This document shows, piece by piece, positions 6,165-11,021 of a DNA stretch of 11,021 bases. Made by a program: the position numbers and the translations under genes. The stretch spans positions 1 through 11,021 of the forward strand of contig JAUWFS010000108.1 of the NCBI GenBank assembly GCA_030606805.1, written 5' to 3'. The notes under the pieces were generated by a model. It was not told the DNA's origin. It did not search any database and saw only the letters and a list, made by a program, of their open reading frames with translations. How positions within the stretch are numbered: position 1 is the first letter of the stretch; every line of letters starts with the position of its first letter. Source of the stretch: B13-G4 sp030606805. GTDB lineage: Bacteria > Desulfobacterota > Desulfobacteria > Desulfobacterales > ETH-SRB1.

Positions 6165-6190
6165 AAATATCCAGACCCTTGTTTCCTTGC

Positions 6191-6219
6191 TTGACACACA
6201 AACCTCATTCCGCTATATT
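6191..6219 (+). promoter_or_regulatory. Strong sigma70 promoter of the HDOD-MBL operon
   Basis: A perfect -35 TTGACA (6191-6196) is followed by exactly 17 nt and TATATT (6214-6219), which is 5 of 6 to the -10 consensus. Initiation would fall near 6226, leaving a leader of about 64 nt before the ATG at 6290. It lies just to the right of the inverted-repeat element at 6022-6164. Confidence 0.7.
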
Positions 6220-6289
6220 TTATTAATTTGATAGTATAGAAACTTTCATTTTGAGTCTGCTTTCCTTGACCTATTAAGGATTGTAAGGA

Positions 6290-7195
6290 ATGGCCAATCC
6301 CATGATCGAGGTCCCCATAACTAGAGAACTGCGGTTAAAACGAATACAGGACTATATTTTTCGGATGCCAAGCCTTTCTACCACGGTTTCAAAAGTTGTG
6401 GAAATCTGTAACTCTCCGGCTACCTCCCCTAATGACCTGAACCGTGTCATTTCACTCGACCCAGTGCTTACAGGTCAGGTGTTGAAGCTCATCAATTCGG
6501 CCTACTATTCTCTGGTCAACCGAGCCACCTCCTTGACTCGGGCTATTGTTATGCTGGGGCTTAATACTGTAAAAAATCTTGCATTGAGTACATCTGTCCT
6601 GGAAAGTTTAGGCGGAGAAGAATCTTTCCAGGCCATTTCTATGGACAACTTTTGGATGCATTCCATTTGCGTGGGGGTGACTGCCAAGTCCATGGCTGCA
6701 ATTAAACGTGTCCCTATTACAGACAGGGAAGAATATTTTGTAGCCGGATTATTGCATGATTTAGGTAAGATCCCCCTTAATAAGCGATTTCCGGAGGAAT
6801 ACGTTCATGCCATGGAATGGGCAGAACTTCAGCAAGTTCCCCTGTACCAGGCTGAAAATAGTATTTTTGAAGTCGATCACTGTATGGTTGGAGGTATGAT
6901 TGCTGAAAAATGGGGGTTGAGTAAAACGATAACTGATTCACTTTGCCATCACCACAAGGTGGTTGAGGCGAGGGAGGAAAACCACCAAATGGTCGCAATT
7001 GTGGCATTGGCAAATACTTATGCCAATTTTCTTGAGGTAGGCTCATCCGGAGATCGTTTTCCTGAGGACCCACAAGCAACTCATCTTCTCGAACAGATTG
7101 GAATTAGCTGGTCTGCTCTTTTAGACCTTCGAGAAACTGTCATGGGCGAGATAGAAAAAGCCAGGATTTTTCTGCAACTCACCCAAAAGGAGTAG
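6290..7195 (+). CDS. HDOD-domain signalling protein
   Basis: The 301-residue soluble protein is almost entirely one HDOD domain, a catalytically uncertain relative of HD phosphohydrolases found in bacterial signalling. Seen: the entry block IFRMPSLSTTVSKVVEIC (23-40), then SLDPVLTGQVLKLINSAYY (55-73), ATSLTRAIVMLGLNTVKNLAL (79-99), and the HD block VAGLLHDLGKIPLNKRFPEEY (151-171) with H156/D157. H124, H197 and the HHH at 220-222 could complete a metal site, so activity is not excluded. There is no receiver or GGDEF domain attached. The start is the ATG at 6290; AAGGA lies 9 nt upstream (6276-6280), with a second AAGGA immediately adjacent. A near-consensus sigma70 promoter precedes it. Its last codons contain the SD of the next gene, 4 bp downstream. 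Confidence 0.9.
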   Translation: MANPMIEVPITRELRLKRIQDYIFRMPSLSTTVSKVVEICNSPATSPNDLNRVISLDPVLTGQVLKLINSAYYSLVNRATSLTRAIVMLGLNTVKNLALSTSVLESLGGEESFQAISMDNFWMHSICVGVTAKSMAAIKRVPITDREEYFVAGLLHDLGKIPLNKRFPEEYVHAMEWAELQQVPLYQAENSIFEVDHCMVGGMIAEKWGLSKTITDSLCHHHKVVEAREENHQMVAIVALANTYANFLEVGSSGDRFPEDPQATHLLEQIGISWSALLDLRETVMGEIEKARIFLQLTQKE

Positions 7196-7199
7196 CCTG

Positions 7200-8117
7200 A
7201 TGAAAGTAAAATTCTGGGGGGTAAGGGGTTCCATACCCTGCCCAGGCCCTTATACCATAAAATATGGCGGAAACACAGCCTGTATTGAATTAAGATTTGT
7301 GGAATCGAATAGGCTTATTATTATTGATGCAGGCTCCGGCATCAGAGAGCTGGGCAACTATATGATGGCCAATGACCTTCCCAGGGGTCCGATAAAAACA
7401 GAAATCTTTCTGACCCACACCCATTGGGACCACATTATGGGATTTCCATTTTTCACGCCAGGTTATATTCCTGGGACGAAACTTAAGATTTACGGGCCGG
7501 TCAGCTATGAAGATAATTCCCTTGAAGATAGTGTGGGTGGGCAGTTGACCTATCGTTATTTTCCAGTACGCCGGACGGAACTTGCCTCAGAAATAGAATA
7601 CATCAATCTAAAGGAAGACCAATTTGATCTTGGCGACGGGATTATTCTCACCACCAAGTATCTCAACCATCCCCTCCTTTGCCTCGGCTATCGTTTCGAA
7701 TATCGTGACAAGGTTTTCTGCACTGCCTATGATACGGAACCCTTTCAGAATGTTTTCTGCACCGACCTTGATGACCCATCCTATAATGAGGCCATGGCCC
7801 ACGAAGGCGACCAGGCGGCCAGGACAGAAAATCAGCGAGTGGAAAAATTTACTGCCGGGGCCGACCTCCTAATTTACGACGCTCAATACACCCAGGAAGA
7901 ATACGAGTCCTCTAAGATCGGCTGGGGGCATTCTTCATGTGAATATGCCATCGCTACGGCGAAACAGGCCGGGGCCAAACGTTTGGCCCTGTTTCACCAT
8001 GAGCCCATACGAACTGATGAGCAGATGGGTGAGCTGGCCGAGAAATATTGCAGCCGAGATCATACCGGTGACACAGATATCTTTTTTGCTCGCGAAGGAA
8101 TGGAAATTGAACTCTAA
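7200..8117 (+). CDS. Metallo-beta-lactamase-fold hydrolase, RNase Z-like
   Basis: This 305-residue cytosolic MBL-fold enzyme begins MKVKFWGVRGSIPCPGP and continues with YGGNTACIE, a common opening of the family. The dinuclear metal site is intact: THTHWDH gives H73, H75, D77 and H78. H157 (LNHP), D227 (LLIYDAQY) and H266/H267 (LFHHEP) supply the remaining ligands. GWGHSS with H244 corresponds to the helper histidine seen in RNase Z-like enzymes. The flexible arm of true tRNase Z is not obvious, so a phosphodiesterase acting on a nucleotide or small RNA-like substrate is as likely as tRNA processing. It is preceded by AAAAGGAG inside the end of the HDOD gene and starts 4 bp after its stop, so the two are translated together. 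The substrate is unknown. Confidence 0.9.
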   Translation: MKVKFWGVRGSIPCPGPYTIKYGGNTACIELRFVESNRLIIIDAGSGIRELGNYMMANDLPRGPIKTEIFLTHTHWDHIMGFPFFTPGYIPGTKLKIYGPVSYEDNSLEDSVGGQLTYRYFPVRRTELASEIEYINLKEDQFDLGDGIILTTKYLNHPLLCLGYRFEYRDKVFCTAYDTEPFQNVFCTDLDDPSYNEAMAHEGDQAARTENQRVEKFTAGADLLIYDAQYTQEEYESSKIGWGHSSCEYAIATAKQAGAKRLALFHHEPIRTDEQMGELAEKYCSRDHTGDTDIFFAREGMEIEL

Positions 8118-8136
8118 GGGATTCACTCAAAATTAC

Positions 8137-8171
8137 CTGTGCATAATGGTGTCACCCATTAAAGGGCACAG
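8137..8171 (+). other. Two-tier hairpin after the MBL gene, possible terminator or processing site
   Basis: The outer arms CTGTGC (8137-8142) and GCACAG (8166-8171) enclose an inner stem TAATGG / CCATTA around TGTCAC. It lies 20 nt downstream of the stop codon. It lacks a downstream T-tract, so an intrinsic terminator call is weak. Confidence 0.35.
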
Positions 8172-8291
8172 CTTGATAATCTGTTGTCCGAACCGAATTT
8201 CTAAAACCTACTAAAACTAAATTGAGCGATTTTTTACTCGATCTGCACCAATCTCTTGCGCATCAAGAGCAAGGCGCGAAGGCGCGAAATA

Positions 8292-8319
8292 GTAGGGGCA
8301 CGATGCATCGTGCCCCTAC
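8292..8319. repeat. Perfect 28-bp palindrome
   Basis: The sequence from GTAGGGGCACGATG (8292-8305) is followed directly by its exact reverse complement (8306-8319), with no spacer. It lies in the 293-bp gap 8118-8410, which otherwise contains the hairpin at 8137-8171 and no gene. Palindromes with a GGGGCAC/GTGCCCC core are recalled as dispersed repeats in several bacterial genomes, so it is probably a member of a repeat family. A bidirectional terminator role is possible but not shown. Confidence 0.8.
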
Positions 8320-8410
8320 CATCTGCCTGAGCAACACAGCTATTGATGTTCAGGGCCAGCGAAAAATCGCAAGTTGTGGCCTTTCGAGGTATAGTTAAAA
8401 GGAAAGTTGT

Positions 8411-9916
8411 ATGGAAAAAATTACCGCATTTGATATGAAAACCTCGGTTGCAGAATCAGTAATTAACCTGTTCGACACAATGCTTTCAATGAAAGTGGAA
8501 CTTTATGAGACAGATTCGGAGACAGGCCTGGATGGTTTTCGAATGACAGGATCATTGAGTTTGGCAGGAGATGTAATGGGGACTATGGCTATTCAGGTAA
8601 GTGATGTCTTTGCCCGCTTGATGACAGCAGCCATGATGGGCATTGAGTTGGAAGAAATTGAGAGCGAAGAAGAGGTCAAAGATGTGATTCGTGAAGCATG
8701 TAATATAGTTGGCGGCAGTTTGAAGTCGGCTCTTAGTGACCTTGGATTGTCCAGTGAGATTTCTATTCCTTCGATAACGACCGGAAACGATTTTGTGATT
8801 GAAACATTGAACATGGAACGGTATGAATTTTTCACTTTTCATTACCAGGATCATAAATTCTTCGTGGAAGTATGCATAAAAGCTGCTGCTAATATCGACT
8901 CTGAAGCACAAAGACAACTCACGGGCATAGATATCCATAAATTTAAGAGGTTGGACATAATATCAACCTCCGGTGATTCGGCAATAGAATTTTTTAAAAC
9001 AATGCTTGATTTAGATCTGGAACTCTCCGAAAAAGTTTCAAAATCAGATTCTGACGATCTTCAAATTATGGGATTAATCAATTTTGCAGGATCTGTGACA
9101 GGTAGTTTAAATATACAGACGAGTTATGACCTTGCCCGCATAATGACCGTAAAAATGCTGGGCATAAAGCTGGAGGAAATTGAAAGTGAAGAAGATGTTA
9201 AAGATCTGGTTGGCGAAGCAACCAATATTATCGCCGGTAATTTAAAAGCGGGTTTTTGTGACTCAGGTTTAAACACAGTTATCTCTGTTCCTTCGATAAC
9301 GACCGGAAACAATTTTGCGATTGAAATACTGAATATGGATAGATACGAACGCTTTGTTTTTCGTTGCATGGAATATGATATCTTCCTTGAAGTTTGCGTA
9401 AAGATAGATGAAAGCACAAACATTCCTTCTCAGACCGAAAGTGATGCCGGTGATGCTGTTGACTCTCAGGAAGACATAGATAATTTACTTCAGAGCATGC
9501 AAGATTCCGCTGATGACAATGTTGCTGAAGTTTTAGATAAGCCAGGCACCATAAAAGATTCTGTTGATGAAAAAGCTTCTCCTGAGATTAACGATCAAAC
9601 AAAGACTATAAATGATGCTGTCGATAACAAGGGTTCAGCCGGTGTGGATGAGATTGACAGTAGGCTTGGGTTTATCCTTGACATTCCTTTAGAGGTGACG
9701 ATTGAACTGGGCCGAACTGAGATGAAGATAGATGATTTGCTTAGAGTTGGTCAAGGATCGGTTATTAAGCTGGAAGAATTTGAAGGTGAAACCTTGCGTA
9801 TACTGGCTAACTCAAAGTTGATTGCCAAAGGAGAGGTAGTAGTTGATAAAGGAAAATATGGTATTCGCATTACTGAAATTGTAAGTCGGCAAAAGCGGAT
9901 TGAAAGTATGAAATAA
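8411..9916 (+). CDS. Tandem CheX-CheX-FliN fusion, FliY-like flagellar switch / CheY-P phosphatase protein
   Basis: The 501-residue protein has four parts. Residues about 1-160 and 175-332 are two CheX-like domains (CheC/CheX/FliY phosphatase family). Each keeps the D-x3-E-x2-N active-site motif (D91/E95/N98 and D265/E269/N272) followed about 22 residues later by a proline. Residues 351-363 (DSQEDIDNLLQSM) resemble the CheY-P-binding peptide at the N-terminus of FliM and FliY. An acidic, Asp/Ser-rich linker follows to about 415. Residues 419-501 (LGFILDIPLEVTIELGRTE onward, with LLRVGQGSVIKL) are a FliN/SpoA domain of the flagellar C-ring. It would thus bind, dephosphorylate and respond to CheY-P at the motor. 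SD AAAGGAAAG lies about 6 nt before the ATG. It differs from Bacillus FliY, which has one CheC-type unit and the peptide at its extreme N-terminus. Ordinary FliN genes are not in the window. Confidence 0.88.
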   Translation: MEKITAFDMKTSVAESVINLFDTMLSMKVELYETDSETGLDGFRMTGSLSLAGDVMGTMAIQVSDVFARLMTAAMMGIELEEIESEEEVKDVIREACNIVGGSLKSALSDLGLSSEISIPSITTGNDFVIETLNMERYEFFTFHYQDHKFFVEVCIKAAANIDSEAQRQLTGIDIHKFKRLDIISTSGDSAIEFFKTMLDLDLELSEKVSKSDSDDLQIMGLINFAGSVTGSLNIQTSYDLARIMTVKMLGIKLEEIESEEDVKDLVGEATNIIAGNLKAGFCDSGLNTVISVPSITTGNNFAIEILNMDRYERFVFRCMEYDIFLEVCVKIDESTNIPSQTESDAGDAVDSQEDIDNLLQSMQDSADDNVAEVLDKPGTIKDSVDEKASPEINDQTKTINDAVDNKGSAGVDEIDSRLGFILDIPLEVTIELGRTEMKIDDLLRVGQGSVIKLEEFEGETLRILANSKLIAKGEVVVDKGKYGIRITEIVSRQKRIESMK

Positions 9917-9964
9917 ATTACTGTGGGGCTGAATAGCTTAATTCGAGCGTTGCGAGATAATTGA

Positions 9965-10070
9965 TATAGACTTTCAGATAATTAATTTCACAAGGCCAGA
10001 AGGAGGAAGGCGTATTAGTTATACGTCGACGACTGATAACACAGTGAAATTATTTATCTGAAAGTCTATA
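9965..10070 (+). promoter_or_regulatory. 106-bp inverted repeat (27-bp arms) ahead of csrA with GGA motifs; possible RNA regulatory hairpin
   Basis: Arms 9965-9991 and 10044-10070 are inverted copies with a single mismatch in 27. The 52-nt interior carries AAGGAGGAAGG (10000-10010) and a small stem CGTAT-TAGTT-ATACG (10011-10025). It fills most of the 209-bp gap between the CheX-CheX-FliN gene and csrA, and ends 55 nt before the csrA start. The GGA motifs are the kind CsrA binds, and would lie on the apical part of a long stem. The structure could be an autoregulatory leader, a 3' end for the upstream gene, or a dispersed repeat unrelated to CsrA. Confidence 0.5.
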
Positions 10071-10125
10071 CTTCAGCCTTCAGTCTATCCACCTGAGTAT
10101 TCAAAATTGCCGCCAAGGAGGGCAT

Positions 10126-10368
10126 GTGCTTGTACTGACAAGAAAAGTAGGTGAACGGATTAACATTAGCGATGATATTATTGTCAGTGTTATTGAGATC
10201 AACAGAGGAAGTGTAAGGCTGGGGATTGAGGCCCCAAGGCAAATATCTATCCTCAGGCATGAGGTCTATGAGAGGATCCGGGAAGAGAACCTCAACTCAT
10301 CTCAAGGAATTTCCACTGATGTTGCAAAAGCAGCTCGTTTCTGGCGAAAAAAAGGTTTTAAGGAGTAA
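10126..10368 (+). CDS. csrA: Carbon storage regulator / translational regulator CsrA
   Basis: This 80-residue homodimeric RNA-binding protein blocks translation by binding ANGGA motifs near ribosome-binding sites, typically of flagellin and metabolic genes. The family sequence is clear: MLVLTRKVGERINI, then GSVRLGIEAPRQISILRHEVYERI. L4, R6 and R44, important for RNA contact in studied homologues, are all present. The C-terminal tail (about 52-80) is longer than in E. coli CsrA (61 residues). Such tails in Gram-positive CsrA are used by FliW, whose gene follows here by 4 bp. The start is the GTG at 10126, with AAGGAGGG just upstream, a sequence that also contains a CsrA-like ANGGA and so allows autoregulation. 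An out-of-frame ATG overlaps the GTG by one base pair step and runs only four codons. Confidence 0.96.
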   Translation: MLVLTRKVGERINISDDIIVSVIEINRGSVRLGIEAPRQISILRHEVYERIREENLNSSQGISTDVAKAARFWRKKGFKE

Positions 10369-10372
10369 GGCA

Positions 10373-10804
10373 TTGAAAATAGAAACCACAAAGTTTGGGA
10401 CGATTCAGATTGAAGAAGAAAAGATCATCACCATGCCGGCCGGCATGCTCGGCTTTCAGGGAAGGAAACGCTTTATTATTCTGGAGAGTAAAGAAACGCA
10501 GCCCTTTTACTGGTACCAGTGTGTGGATGACCCAGCCCTAGCCTTTGTGATCATTAATCCTTATCTTTTTAAGCCTGATTATTCTGTCGATCTGAAACCG
10601 ACGCTTAAGGAAATGTCGTGGGAGGCGGATGGGGAAGAGAATTTGAAACTTTATGTGGTGGTGAATACCTCCACCTCTAATGGGGCGACTGATAAGATAA
10701 CAGCCAATTTGATTGGTCCGCTTCTTATTAACACGCAAAGATGTGAAGCTGTTCAGATGGCCATCCATAACAACCTATATTCTCACAAATATCCTATCTT
10801 CTGA
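10373..10804 (+). CDS. fliW: Flagellar assembly factor FliW (CsrA antagonist)
   Basis: FliW binds either flagellin or CsrA. When flagellin is exported, freed FliW captures CsrA and relieves repression of flagellin translation. The 143-residue protein matches the family length and features: MKIETTKFGTIQIEEEKIIT, then MPAGMLGFQGRKRFIIL, YWYQCVDDPALAFVI and a C-terminal NLIGPLLINTQRCEAVQMAI. The start is a TTG at 10373, with AAGGAG 7 nt upstream inside the csrA end. The open frame extends further left to 10226, but that part overlaps csrA and shows no family similarity. It is separated from csrA by 4 bp and is certainly translated from the same messenger. It converges with flaG, 7 bp away, with no obvious terminator between. 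Confidence 0.95.
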   Translation: MKIETTKFGTIQIEEEKIITMPAGMLGFQGRKRFIILESKETQPFYWYQCVDDPALAFVIINPYLFKPDYSVDLKPTLKEMSWEADGEENLKLYVVVNTSTSNGATDKITANLIGPLLINTQRCEAVQMAIHNNLYSHKYPIF

Positions 10805-10811
10805 AAATTTA

Positions 10812-11021
10812 TCAAACCCTTTCATCAAAAAGAATGCCCAACACATCGCCCATTCTGATAATCAGATCCAAAACATCTTCAGGCGGAATCTGTCTAATCA
10901 AATCTCCGGTATCTTTTTCAACAACTTTTATTATACTCCGGCCTGATTCTTCATGCATCGAAAATTCAAGCCCGACATTATGGATTGTATTTATGTTATG
11001 TTCCAGCTCATCCAATAAATC
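10812..11021 (-). CDS. flaG: FlaG family protein, 5'-truncated by window
   Basis: The last 69 codons of a minus-strand gene are visible; the frame stays open to the window edge, so the true start lies to the right. Seen: GLEFSMHEESGRSIIKVVEKD, then TGDLIRQIPPEDVLDLIIRM, the FlaG core (typically LQFSVDEETGR...VKVVD...TGEVIRQIPPEE). FlaG is a small cytosolic or filament-associated flagellar protein that in some bacteria limits filament length, and it commonly lies beside fliD and fliS. A TTG at 11013-11015 is in frame but has no supporting SD, and FlaG proteins are usually over 100 residues. It faces fliW tail to tail, placing the motility locus further to the right. Confidence 0.88.
   Translation of the reverse strand, partial: DLLDELEHNINTIHNVGLEFSMHEESGRSIIKVVEKDTGDLIRQIPPEDVLDLIIRMGDVLGILFDERV

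Noticed and set aside
6777..7079. Antisense open frames inside the HDOD, MBL and CheX-FliN genes
   Set aside because: They are shadows of strongly supported genes, with no family resemblance or RBS.
8137..8171. Intrinsic terminator after the MBL gene
   Set aside because: A stem is present but no T-tract follows, so I list it only as a hairpin.
8340..8410. Sigma54 or FliA promoter ahead of the CheX-CheX-FliN gene
   Set aside because: Looked for GG-N10-GC and TAAA-N15-GCCGATAA type boxes; no acceptable match with correct spacing.
10226..10372. N-terminal extension of fliW by 49 codons
   Set aside because: It overlaps csrA in another frame; the TTG at 10373 has an ideal SD and gives the family's usual N-terminus.

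Overview
The window looks like a chromosomal segment of a motile, probably anaerobic deltaproteobacterium (Desulfobacterota, best guess Desulfobacterales). This is inferred from gene content and style: tandem CheX-type domains, a csrA-fliW pair, a decarboxylase-type acyl-CoA carboxyltransferase, and intergenic spaces filled with short-period inverted repeats. Base composition is moderate and AT-leaning by eye. No phage, integrase, CRISPR array, tRNA or rRNA is visible.

Positions 1-5631 hold a minus-strand metabolic and tRNA-modification cluster. In transcription order it runs: DUF2065 membrane protein, queA, tgt, a DUF2442 protein, a NifU-C-type Fe-S scaffold (nfu), a class I/II PLP aminotransferase, and the N-terminal half of an acyl-CoA carboxyltransferase that leaves the window at its 3' end. 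queA and tgt catalyse two steps of queuosine synthesis on tRNA. Several junctions in this cluster are filled by repeat cassettes. Two copies of one family (2260-2383 and 4183-4372) and one of another (833-1000) share a design: an array of about five 7-bp units at one end and an inverted array at the other. The core of the 4183-4372 copy encodes what looks like an internally deleted four-helix-bundle (S23/IVP-type) protein, and the 2260-2383 copy keeps only the tail of the same reading frame.

Positions 5632-6289 carry no convincing gene. They hold a candidate promoter for the minus-strand cluster, a long imperfect hairpin, a 143-bp element with 26-bp terminal inverted repeats, and a near-consensus sigma70 promoter reading right. 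That promoter drives a tight two-gene operon: an HDOD-domain signalling protein and an RNase Z-like metallo-beta-lactamase-fold hydrolase.

Positions 8118-10804 are a plus-strand motility region. A 501-residue protein combines two CheX-like CheY-P phosphatase domains, a FliM/FliY-like EIDxLL peptide, an acidic linker and a C-terminal FliN (SpoA) domain. It reads as an independently assembled analogue of the FliY C-ring protein. csrA and fliW follow, preceded by a 106-bp inverted repeat that could fold into a long hairpin carrying GGA motifs. A partial flaG gene converges on fliW from the right edge.

The most unusual items are the CheX-CheX-FliN architecture, the GGA-bearing hairpin ahead of csrA, and the heptamer-array cassettes carrying decayed IVP genes.
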